From: Bacillota bacterium
GTDB lineage: Bacteria > Bacillota > Clostridia > Lachnospirales > Lachnospiraceae
Reading direction: 5' to 3'
Assembly (NCBI GenBank): GCA_023435895.1
Contig: JAEZLH010000008.1
Coordinates: forward strand, 1 to 46,596
Length of the DNA: 46,596 nt
Under the pieces are notes generated by a model. That model worked only from the letters and a program-made list of their open reading frames with translations, had not been told where the DNA came from and searched no databases. Position 1 is the stretch's first letter, and each line of letters opens with the position of its first letter. The position numbers and the translations under genes are program-made. Below are positions 33,382 to 42,500 of the stretch, piece after piece.

Positions 33382-35145
33382 ATGGCGAATTGTAAATTAT
33401 GTAATATAGAAATTCCTGATGGAACAGAATATTGTGACGATTGCTTGGACAATAGAACGGAAAGCTCAAATGAACTTGGTACTTTTTCTTTCGATGAATC
33501 GCAGCAGTCTTCTTTTGACGATGATTTAGCTGATTTTGAAGGAAAGAACATGTTGGAAGATTTTGATTACTTTGATGAAGATATTCCGAATTATTTTTCA
33601 AGTATATTGGATCAGGAAGAGGAACACAAGAATGATGAACTTCTGAAATTGGAAAATCAGTCGTTACAGCAAGAAACAGATTCTTGGGAAGATCAAGAGA
33701 TAGATAATATGGTGAATACCATAGAAGAAGATGATGAAAGTTCAACTTACCAACCCGATCAGGGACTTCAAGATGATTTGAACGCATTGCTTAATGGAAT
33801 GGATACATATGAACCCGACGAAGAAGAGCTTCTCTACGGGAATAATCTTTTTCAAAATCCAGTACAAGATAATCCTTCTGATGAGGAGGATGTATTGGGT
33901 ACAAAGGAATCTCCCTATGAAGAGTCGGAAAGCGATAACGATAACCAAGAATCGGAGGATGATTATCTATCCTTATTAAATCAAATTTCAAAAGATGATC
34001 CATTGGCAGAAAGCGTTAAAGACATTGAAGAGATGATGAATTTGGCTGAGGAATCTCCAAGAAAAAGTGATTCAATCACTGACGTTGGTGGTGTGTTTTC
34101 TGACGCTTTAAAAGCAGTCTCCGGATTAAATGACCCAAATTTAAATGAAGATGAAATATTGGGTGCCATAGAGGATTCGAAAAAGAAGGGTAAGAAAAAG
34201 AAAGAGAAGAAGAAAAAAGAGAAGAGAGCGAAGAAAGGCTCTGTAGATAGCGAAGATGGAGTAGAAGAAGAGAAAAAGCCTAAAAAGAGTTTCTTTCAGC
34301 GAATATTTGGTAATGTAAAGGATGAAAAAGCTGACATTAGTGCCAAAGGTGATACATTCGATGATTTTGGTGGGCCGTTCTCAACACCCGCAGAACCTCC
34401 AAAGCCTACGAAAGAAAAAAAGGCTGCTAAGAAGAAGGATAAAGCAAATAAAAATCAAGCATCGGATATTTCGGATGAAGAAGATACAGGAAGCAAAAAG
34501 GGAAAAAAGGAAAAAGTAAAGAAAGTTAAGGAAAAAAAGCCGAAAAAGCCTAAGAAAGAAATAATGCAAGTAATCGATGAAATTGATGAAGATGTAGGCA
34601 GAATTAATCGGCTGGGTGCCTCAATTGTATTTGTTTTCTTTGCTCTGATTGCCATCCTAGTGTACGTTGGTACCAATATGTTCAACTATACAGTTGCAAT
34701 AAATCATGCGACCAATTATTTTGATACACAAAAATATACACAGGCATATTATGAGGTATATGGCGTAAAGATTAAAGATGAGGATTTATTGCTGTATGAG
34801 AAGATTCAGACGGTTATGTTCGTAAATAAGGAGTTGGATTCTTACAATAATAACTACACGATGAAGGATTATCCAAAGGCATTAGATTCTTTGTTAAAAG
34901 GCTTAAAACGATATAATAAATACATTGAACTGGCGAATTTGCTTGGTATTAAACCAGATATGGATTATGTTAGAAAGCAGATTCTAGCCGAATTAAATAA
35001 AGTATATAAGATGTCGGAAGCAGATGCAAATCAAATGATTAAGATTCAAGATCAGAAGGAATATAGCTTGAAAGTTTATGAAGTTGTTTCAGATAATGAC
35101 AATTTGCAAAGTAAAGGGATGGATAAGAATGATAGCAATAATTGA
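33382..35145 (+). CDS. Zinc-ribbon, acidic/Lys-rich single-pass membrane protein
   Basis: The product is 587 residues and its function is not recognised. Residues 1-20 hold a small zinc ribbon (CKLCNIEIPDGTEYCDDC). Residues ~25-240 are very acidic and probably disordered. Two lysine-rich blocks follow (about 265-290 and 340-395, the first mostly KK/KE runs). One membrane helix (about 412-433, SIVFVFFALIAILVYVG) leads to a ~150-residue helical domain outside the membrane, perhaps TPR-like. The layout, a long charged cytoplasmic tail with an external sensor-like domain beside a CheW, suggests signalling or scaffolding, but that is inference. Its end overlaps hisH by 17 bp. Confidence 0.7.
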   Translation: MANCKLCNIEIPDGTEYCDDCLDNRTESSNELGTFSFDESQQSSFDDDLADFEGKNMLEDFDYFDEDIPNYFSSILDQEEEHKNDELLKLENQSLQQETDSWEDQEIDNMVNTIEEDDESSTYQPDQGLQDDLNALLNGMDTYEPDEEELLYGNNLFQNPVQDNPSDEEDVLGTKESPYEESESDNDNQESEDDYLSLLNQISKDDPLAESVKDIEEMMNLAEESPRKSDSITDVGGVFSDALKAVSGLNDPNLNEDEILGAIEDSKKKGKKKKEKKKKEKRAKKGSVDSEDGVEEEKKPKKSFFQRIFGNVKDEKADISAKGDTFDDFGGPFSTPAEPPKPTKEKKAAKKKDKANKNQASDISDEEDTGSKKGKKEKVKKVKEKKPKKPKKEIMQVIDEIDEDVGRINRLGASIVFVFFALIAILVYVGTNMFNYTVAINHATNYFDTQKYTQAYYEVYGVKIKDEDLLLYEKIQTVMFVNKELDSYNNNYTMKDYPKALDSLLKGLKRYNKYIELANLLGIKPDMDYVRKQILAELNKVYKMSEADANQMIKIQDQKEYSLKVYEVVSDNDNLQSKGMDKNDSNN

Positions 35146-35734
35146 TTATGATGCAGGCAATTTAAAAAGTGTGGAAAAAGCGTTAATTCATTTGGGAGAA
35201 GAGGCAATTATAACCAGAGATAAGCAGCAGATTATGAATGCAGATAAAGTCATTCTTCCGGGAGTGGGAAGCTTTGGTGACGCTATGAGTAAATTGCATC
35301 ATTATCAATTAGTTGAAACAATAAAAGAAGTGGTATCAAAAGGGACACCATTCCTTGGAATTTGTTTAGGACTCCAATTGTTATTTGAGCGAAGCGATGA
35401 GAGCATGGGTGTAGAGGGATTATCCATATTAAAAGGAGAGATTCTTAAAATTCCGGATTGTGAAGGGTTGAAAATTCCGCACATGGGTTGGAATTCCCTT
35501 TCCATCACACCAGGAGCTACGCTTTATCAGGGAATAGAGGATGGAGCCTATGTTTATTTTGTACATTCCTTTTATCTAAAGGCAGAAGAGGAAAAAAGCG
35601 TTGCCGCTACCACACATTACAGCACACTGATTCACGCATCAGTTGAGAAAAACAATGTATTTGCTTGCCAATTCCATCCGGAAAAGAGCGGGGAGGTAGG
35701 GCTTACAATCTTAAAGAATTTTGCAGCTTTATAG
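35129..35734 (+). CDS. hisH: Imidazole glycerol phosphate synthase, glutaminase subunit
   Basis: This 201-residue class I glutamine amidotransferase supplies ammonia to HisF for histidine (and AICAR) synthesis. The nucleophile is in PFLGICLGLQLLFE (about Cys78) and the His/Glu pair is in FHPEKSGEVGL near residue 183. It starts with MIAIIDYDAGNLKSVEKAL, which sets the start at 35129; a longer in-frame extension to 35078 lies within the upstream gene. It overlaps that gene by 17 bp and precedes hisF by 17 bp. Confidence 0.95.
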   Translation: MIAIIDYDAGNLKSVEKALIHLGEEAIITRDKQQIMNADKVILPGVGSFGDAMSKLHHYQLVETIKEVVSKGTPFLGICLGLQLLFERSDESMGVEGLSILKGEILKIPDCEGLKIPHMGWNSLSITPGATLYQGIEDGAYVYFVHSFYLKAEEEKSVAATTHYSTLIHASVEKNNVFACQFHPEKSGEVGLTILKNFAAL

Positions 35735-35751
35735 GAAGGAATGAGAAAATT

Positions 35752-36513
35752 ATGTTTACAAAGAGAATTATCCCCTGTTTAGATGTTCATAATGGTCGTG
35801 TTGTAAAAGGAATTAATTTTGTGAACCTTCGGGATGCCGGAGATCCGGTTGAGGTTGGAAAAGCTTATGACAAAGCCGGAGCTGATGAGCTGGTATTTCT
35901 TGATATAACAGCTTCCTCCGATGCTAGAACTATAAAGATTGATATGGTCAGAAGAGTTGCAGAGACAGTATTTATCCCGTTCACTGTAGGTGGTGGGATT
36001 CGCACAGTCGAGGACTTTAAGATGATATTGAGAGAAGGTGCAGATAAGATTGCAGTTAATACCGCAGCCATTCTTAATCCTACTTTAATCAGTGAAGCAG
36101 CGGATAAGTTTGGAAGCCAGTGCGTTGTACTTGCCATTGATGCAAAGCGCAGAGCGGACGGGTCAGGCTGGAATATCTACAAGAACGGCGGACGTATTGA
36201 TATGGGGATTGATGCAGTGGAATGGGCCATGAAGGCATGTGAACTTGGAGCGGGAGAGATTCTGCTAACTAGCATGGATTGTGATGGCACAAAGGACGGC
36301 TATGATTTAGAGCTAACAAGAACAATTTCTGAAAATGTACCCGTACCGGTTATTGCCTCAGGTGGAGCAGGAACAATGGAGCATTTTTATGATGCTTTAA
36401 CAGATGGAAAGGCGGATGCAGCATTGGCTGCCTCTTTGTTCCATTATAAAGAAATGGAGATTATGGATTTAAAGCGCTATCTGGATAACAAGGGAGTTAG
36501 CGTAAGACTTTAG
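35752..36513 (+). CDS. hisF: Imidazole glycerol phosphate synthase, cyclase subunit
   Basis: The 253-residue (beta/alpha)8 barrel closes the imidazole ring using ammonia from HisH. Catalytic Asp11 lies in KRIIPCLDVHNGRVVKG and Asp130 in VLAIDAKR, with phosphate-binding glycines in TVGGGIRT and ASGGAGT. The frame is open from 35665, but MFTKRIIP at 35752 is the conserved start, with AGGAAGG upstream. The rest of the his operon is not in this window; ung follows after 19 bp. Confidence 0.96.
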   Translation: MFTKRIIPCLDVHNGRVVKGINFVNLRDAGDPVEVGKAYDKAGADELVFLDITASSDARTIKIDMVRRVAETVFIPFTVGGGIRTVEDFKMILREGADKIAVNTAAILNPTLISEAADKFGSQCVVLAIDAKRRADGSGWNIYKNGGRIDMGIDAVEWAMKACELGAGEILLTSMDCDGTKDGYDLELTRTISENVPVPVIASGGAGTMEHFYDALTDGKADAALAASLFHYKEMEIMDLKRYLDNKGVSVRL

Positions 36514-36532
36514 TTTGAAATGAGGATAAGTT

Positions 36533-37213
36533 TTGAGTGCGATTAAGAATGATTGGCTTACTTCCATTGGGAGTGAATTTAAAAAACCATATTACGGAGA
36601 ATTATATCAATTCGTAAAATCGGAATACGAAAATGGTACCATCTATCCCAGTAGTGAGGACATCTTCAATGCATTTCATTTTACACCCTTAAGTCAGGTG
36701 AAAGTGGTAATTCTGGGTCAAGATCCGTATCATAATGTGGGTCAAGCTCATGGTTTATGTTTTTCTGTAAAGCCTGAGGTGGATATACCACCATCATTGG
36801 TAAATATCTACAAGGAATTGCAAAATGATTTGAACTGCTATATACCCAATAATGGCTATCTGGAAAAATGGGCAAAGCAAGGTATTCTATTGTTGAATAC
36901 GGTATTGACAGTAAGAGCGCATCAGGCAAATTCACATCAAGGAAGAGGATGGGAGCAATTTACGGATGCGGTGATACGAGCTGTAAATGAAGTGGATCAT
37001 CCGGTGGTTTTCTTGCTTTGGGGAAAGCCAGCGCAGAATAAAAAAGCGATGCTTAATAATCCGAAGCATCTTATTTTGGAAGCACCTCATCCAAGCCCCT
37101 TATCGGCATATCGCGGCTTTTTTGGATGCAAGCATTTTAGCAAAGCAAATGAATATTTAAAAAATAACGGGTTGGAGCCAATTGATTGGCAGATTGAAAA
37201 TGTAAATCGTTGA
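36533..37213 (+). CDS. ung: Uracil-DNA glycosylase, family 1
   Basis: This 226-residue enzyme removes uracil from DNA to start base-excision repair. The water-activating motif GQDPYHN (about residues 62-68) and the leucine-loop motif HPSPLSAYRGFFGCKHFSKAN near the C-terminus identify family 1. The start is TTG 36533 after TGAGGATAAG. It is tightly packed behind hisF and ends the run with a terminator at 37264-37298. Confidence 0.96.
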   Translation: MSAIKNDWLTSIGSEFKKPYYGELYQFVKSEYENGTIYPSSEDIFNAFHFTPLSQVKVVILGQDPYHNVGQAHGLCFSVKPEVDIPPSLVNIYKELQNDLNCYIPNNGYLEKWAKQGILLLNTVLTVRAHQANSHQGRGWEQFTDAVIRAVNEVDHPVVFLLWGKPAQNKKAMLNNPKHLILEAPHPSPLSAYRGFFGCKHFSKANEYLKNNGLEPIDWQIENVNR

Positions 37214-37263
37214 TGAACTCTGTAAGAATAAACATTTGATAGTAAAATTAATATTGGGAAAAT

Positions 37264-37298
37264 TAAAGGGCTGTCTAACTTAGTGGGCAGCTTTTTTT
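37264..37298 (+). terminator. Terminator after ung
   Basis: GCTGTC (37270-37275) pairs with GGCAGC (37286-37291), extended by A-T and G-T pairs, followed by seven Ts. Confidence 0.85.
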
Positions 37299-37705
37299 GT
37301 TTTGTAAATTTGTATAATGACATAAACAATACCTAAAAACTTAAGATTAATTGTAAACTAATTACTGGGAATACATGAGAATACTTGAATGTGGTAATGA
37401 TAAATTGGATCTTATTTACATCTACATACGTTGTTTTTGCTTTGTGTAAATCACTAATTAATTTTATAGAAAAGAACATTCTTCAAACACCATCCTCTTA
37501 ATATCATCATTTATTTAATAAAATTACTGTTATCAATGACATTATCTAGCAGGTTTTTAACAGTATGTAATTCTCAAAGCGAGGAATAATATTGTTAACG
37601 TTCCTTAATAACAGAATTATGATTAAAGTGTTATAACCAGCTTATGGTTTAATAGTGGTGATTTACTTAATCGATTCTTAGAATTATGATTTGGAGGATA
37701 TGATT
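37299..37705. other. Intergenic region before the amino-acid permease
   Basis: This AT-rich stretch has no gene and no convincing structured element. It must contain the permease promoter, but several weak -10-like hexamers are present and none has a well-placed -35. Confidence 0.4.
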
Positions 37706-39178
37706 ATGGAAAAACATGAAAAAGGTCTGTCAGCTTGGCAGCTTACCATGATGGCGCTTGGATGTGTAATTGGCGGTTCCTTTTTTCTTGGATCTGCAGT
37801 AGCGGTTAAAGCAGCAGGTCCGGCCATTATAATTTCATATATTTTAGGTGGAATTTTAGTCTATTTTATACTTTTTGCCCTTTCTGAAATGACAGTTGCA
37901 AATCCAAAATCAGGTTCATTTTATACCTTTACTGCTCAGATGTTTGGACCCGGCGCAGGGTTTGTAATCGGTTGGGTATACTGGATTGGTATGGTATTTG
38001 CTATGTCAAGTGAGGCAACTGCTGCCTCTATTCTGATACAGGAGTGGTTTCCACGGTTATCTATCCCTGTAATGGGAACTGCAATTATTATCATCGTCAC
38101 GCTTTTAAATCTATTGGGAGCAGATAAGCTAAGTAAACTGGAAAGCAGTTTATCTTTGGTAAAAGTTTTTGCCGTAGTAGCGTTTATTGTTTTGGCACTC
38201 CTTCTGGTGGTAGGATTGATAGGTAACCAAGGTGCAATCGGAAGAGGCGAATTGGCAAGGGAAGCCTTCATGCCGGGAGGTGTCAAGAGCATAGCAGGAA
38301 GTATGTTAATTATTATCTTCTCTTATGCAGGCTTTGAAATAATTGGTTTAGCAGCTTCCGAAGCAAGAGATCCGCATAAAACCATACCCAGGGCAATCAC
38401 TTATACCGTAATCAGTTTGGTTGGATTATATATCTTGTCGGCGTTAGCCTTACTTCCATTAATCCCTACTTCAGAGCTTGGCCCTGAAGTAAGCCCAATG
38501 GTTGCAGCACTTAGCAGATGGGGTATGGGCTGGGCAGGTCAAATTATTAACTTTATTTTGGTATCTGCGATTCTTTCAACAATGTTAGCCTCCATGTTTG
38601 GTCTGGGACGGATGATGAGATCGATTGCCAATGATGGGAATGCACCGGGATTTTTAAAGGATAAAACGGATATACCCTACCGTGGAATAATCTTTTCAGG
38701 AGTTGCCATGCTGGTGGGACTTGGACTTGGACTTTTATTTCCTAATGTGTATCTCTTCTTGATTAGTTCCGGTGGTTTTGCGACTTTGTTGACTTATGCA
38801 GCAATTGTCGGGACGCATATTAGATTTCGTAAGAATAATGGTTGCCCTCCTGACGGAGATTGCCAGATGCCGGGATACCCTTATGCATCTTGGGTTGCAT
38901 TAATTGCAATCATTATTATTATAGGCAGTATGCCGTTTATCTCAGGACAGACCTCAGGACTGATAGCAGGAGTTATCATCACAGGATTGTTAGCGTTTAT
39001 TTATTGGGTTATGAAAATTACCGGAAGAACCAAGGAATACAAAAAAATAATGAAGCAAATCCAGTATCGTGAAAAATATTCTACTGAATTCTCAAAGGAG
39101 TTATCAACTCAGGATAAAGAAAAAGAAGAGAATACAAAAGAGCAAGGTAGTTGTGAATGTAATAAGAAGAAAGAGTAA
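37706..39178 (+). CDS. APC-superfamily amino-acid permease
   Basis: This 490-residue protein has about twelve membrane helices. The first helix carries the APC substrate-binding motif (CVIGGSFFLGSAVAV, where relatives have IGTGIFLG). Typical family segments follow (GFEIIGLAASEARDPHKTIPRAI). It probably imports or exchanges amino acids across the cytoplasmic membrane; the substrate cannot be read. An upstream TTG (37691) lies inside the TTGGAGGA ribosome binding site, so ATG 37706 is chosen. The tail is lysine/glutamate-rich and ends with CEC. It is transcribed alone. Confidence 0.88.
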   Translation: MEKHEKGLSAWQLTMMALGCVIGGSFFLGSAVAVKAAGPAIIISYILGGILVYFILFALSEMTVANPKSGSFYTFTAQMFGPGAGFVIGWVYWIGMVFAMSSEATAASILIQEWFPRLSIPVMGTAIIIIVTLLNLLGADKLSKLESSLSLVKVFAVVAFIVLALLLVVGLIGNQGAIGRGELAREAFMPGGVKSIAGSMLIIIFSYAGFEIIGLAASEARDPHKTIPRAITYTVISLVGLYILSALALLPLIPTSELGPEVSPMVAALSRWGMGWAGQIINFILVSAILSTMLASMFGLGRMMRSIANDGNAPGFLKDKTDIPYRGIIFSGVAMLVGLGLGLLFPNVYLFLISSGGFATLLTYAAIVGTHIRFRKNNGCPPDGDCQMPGYPYASWVALIAIIIIIGSMPFISGQTSGLIAGVIITGLLAFIYWVMKITGRTKEYKKIMKQIQYREKYSTEFSKELSTQDKEKEENTKEQGSCECNKKKE

Positions 39179-39400
39179 ACTAGGGTTGTTGTAGCGATAA
39201 ATAGATAGAACTCTTATAGGACTAACGATAGGAAGAAAATAATTTAGAGAGTAATTATCAGTTTAAGAAAATCCTTACTAAATATTACTTTTTGCATTTG
39301 TTAATATGAAATAGCCAAAGTTATAAGAAGTCTATACTCAGGAATATTGAGATTGTTTCAAATTTAGTGATTTGGAATTTTTGAACCTTAATTATTTTAT

Positions 39401-39459
39401 AAAATCCATGAAACACAATAAAGGCTAAGCCCTTGCCTTGACAGCGTTTCATGGATTTT
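39401..39459 (+). terminator. Probable terminator of the amino-acid permease
   Basis: AAAATCCATGAAAC (39401-39414) and GTTTCATGGATTTT (39446-39459) are perfect complements over 14 bp. The 3' arm ends in TTTT and is followed by GTGTATTATT, so the T-run is part of the stem. It lies 220 bp after the stop codon, which is unusually far. Confidence 0.6.
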
Positions 39460-39484
39460 GTGTATTATTACTAAACCCAAAATA

Positions 39485-39528
39485 GAGCACTTAATGATAG
39501 CTTGTTTCGTAGCTATCATTAAGTGCTC
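39485..39528 (-). terminator. Terminator of the activase gene
   Basis: An 18-bp perfect stem (39485-39502 with 39511-39528) around an 8-base loop. On the minus strand it comes 21 bp after the activase stop and is followed by TATTTT. It may also stop plus-strand read-through. Confidence 0.82.
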
Positions 39529-39549
39529 CTTCATTGTTTAGAAAACGAT

Positions 39550-42500
39550 TTATTTCATATTCTTCACCGCAGTGGAGAGCATTAGCTTAATACGATTCAG
39601 CTGATTTACTTCACTTGCGCCTGGATCATAGTCAACCGCAACAATATTTGCTTCCGGATGCTGCTTGCGTAGTTCCTTTATTACACCCTTACCTACAATA
39701 TGATTCGGGAGGCAACCAAATGGTTGGGTACATACAATATTATTAACACCGCTATGTATTAACTCTAACATCTCACCGGTTAAGAACCAGCCTTCACCGG
39801 TTTGATTACCCGTAGAAACCACAGGCTCCGCATATTCTGCCAGATGTTTAATGTGTACCGGAGGTGTAAAGCGCTTACTCTTTGATAAGGCTTTCTTAGC
39901 AGGATTTCGAAGCTGTTCCAACGACCAGATAACCACATTGCTGATTCTGGCACTGGACTTCTTTTTACCCAAATATCTTGCTTTAAAATTACTATTATAA
40001 GCACTATATAAGAAGAAATCGATCAAATCAGGGCAAACCGCTTCGGCTCCTTCGGCTTCTAATAGTTCCACAAGATAATTGTTGGCAGCCGGTAGGAATT
40101 TAACCAAAATCTCACCTACGATACCGACACGTGGTTTTTTAAGATCCTCGTGAATAGGAAGTGTGTCAAAATCTTCAATAATACCCTTAAGATTTCGCTT
40201 ATATTCTCCCCACTTTGCAGTCTTTAGGCTTTCCATACATGTTTGTTTCCACTTTTCATGAAGTTCATTGGCAGAGCCTGGCACTTTCTCATAAGGTCTG
40301 GTTCGATATAGAACTCGCATGAATACATCGCCATATACCAGAGCCTGCATGGCGGACATTAGCAGCTTCGGTGTAATCTTTAGGCCGGGGTTTTTCTCAA
40401 GGCCTGAGGCACTGAGGGATACCACCGGAATTTGAGACATTCCCGCTTTTTCCAACGCTCTTCGAATAAATCCGATATAATTTGTTGCACGGCAGCCACC
40501 ACCGGTTTGAGTAATCATAACAGCAACCTTATTCAGATCATATTTGCCAGATAACAATGCCTCCATAATTTGACCAACAACCATTAAAGAAGGAAAACAT
40601 GCGTCATTATTAACGTATTGCAAGCCCACATCAACTGCGTGGCGATTATCATTGGACAATACAACAACATTATATCCACCGCTTCTTAGAGCCGGTTCCA
40701 ACAAATCAAAATGAATCGGTGACATCTGGGGAGCAAGAATGGTGTATGTTTCCTTCATCTCTTCGGTAAAGATTACTCTATGGTGCGCGGAGGAAGCCTG
40801 ATGGGACTCAATATGTTTGTTTTCCCGTTCACGTACCGCTGATAAAAGAGAACGGATACGGATTCTTGCAGCACCAAGATTGTTCACTTCATCTATCTTT
40901 AAGACGGTATAAATCTTGCCTGACTTTGTGAGAATATCATTTACCTGGTCGGTAGTTACCGCATCCAGACCACAGCCAAAGGAATTCAGCTGGATCAATT
41001 CCAGGTTTGGTTTCGTACGTACATAGGACGCAGCAGCATACAGTCTGGAATGATACATCCATTGGTCAATTACAATTGTCGGGCGGTCAATGGTACCTAA
41101 GTGGGAGATTGCATCCTCTGTCAGTACAGCGACTCCGTAGGAGTTGATCAGTTCCGGTATACCATGGTGGATTTCAGGATCGATATGATAGGGGCGACCA
41201 GCCAGAACAATGCCTTTTCGACCAGAGGCTTCTAGGTACGCCATGGTTTCCTCGCCCTTTTTGCGCATATCATTTCTTGCTTCCTCTAATTCATTCCAAG
41301 CATCCTGAAATGCACTCTTTAATTCAGTGGAGGTGATGCCTGCTTTGCCCAGGAATAATTCGCTTAAACGATTATATAAAATCTCGCTGTTTTCAAAGGA
41401 CATAAATGGATTCTCAAATAGAATGGAGGAATCCTGAAGTTCTTCAACATTGTTCTTAATATTCTCAGGATAAGAGGTAACAATGGGGCAGTTATAATGA
41501 TTATTTGCGTCGTCAACTTCTTTTCGTTCATAAGGAATACTCGGATAGAATATGTATTTAATTCCCTGATCAATTAACCATTTGATGTGTCCGTGTGCCA
41601 GCTTAGCTGGATAACATTCGGATTCACTAGGGATGGATTCTATACCAAGTTCGTAAATGGAGTGATTGGAGGTTGGTGATAATGCTACCTGATAACCGAG
41701 CTTAGTAAAGAAGGTATGCCAAAACGGATAATTCTCATACAAATTCAGCACTCTTGGTATACCTACGGTGCCACGCTTTGCCTGATCCTTTGGCAAGCTG
41801 GTATAGTCGAAATAACGATGTAATTTGTATTCGAACAAGTTTGGTACATTGTCAACATTCTTTTCTTTGCCAAGACCTCGTTCACAACGATTACCGGTTA
41901 TGTACTGTCTTCCGCCAGTGAATTTGTTAATGGTGAGTAAACAGTTGTTAGTACAACGTTTGCAGCGAGCGAGATTGGTTTCAAATTTTAATTCATTAAT
42001 CTGATCGATGGTCAGCATGGAACCTTCTTCATAATCATAATGTTCTCTGGCAATTAAAGCAGCACCGAAAGCACCCATAATGCCGGCAATATCCGGTCTG
42101 ACCGCAGTACAGCCGGAGATAATCTCAAAACTTCGTAAAACTGCATCATTATAGAAGGTACCGCCCTGTACTACCATTTTTTCGCCGAGATCTTTCGGAT
42201 TCGTGATTTTGATAACTTTATAAAGAGCGTTCTTAATTACTGAATATGCAAGACCGGAAGAGATATCTGCAACGGTTGCACCTTCTTTTTGTGCTTGCTT
42301 TACTTTGGAGTTCATAAATACGGTGCAGCGTGTTCCAAGATCAATGGGGTTCTGTGCATAAAGTGCTACTTTTGCAAATTCCTGTACTTCATAATTCAAG
42401 GATTTTGCAAAGGTTTCAATAAAGGAACCACAACCGGAGGAGCAGGCCTCATTTAAGAGGACATTATCCACGGAATGGTTTTTAATCTTAATGCATTTCA

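Larger units (their letters stand above)
39179..39549. other. Convergent intergenic region with two long hairpins
   Basis: No gene is seen between the plus-strand permease and the minus-strand activase. It contains two strong inverted repeats, listed separately, one likely serving each converging gene. Confidence 0.6.

Noticed and set aside
35665..35751. N-terminal extension of HisF into hisH
   Set aside because: HisF proteins start at the MxxKRIIPCLD region; the extension is out-of-frame hisH sequence.
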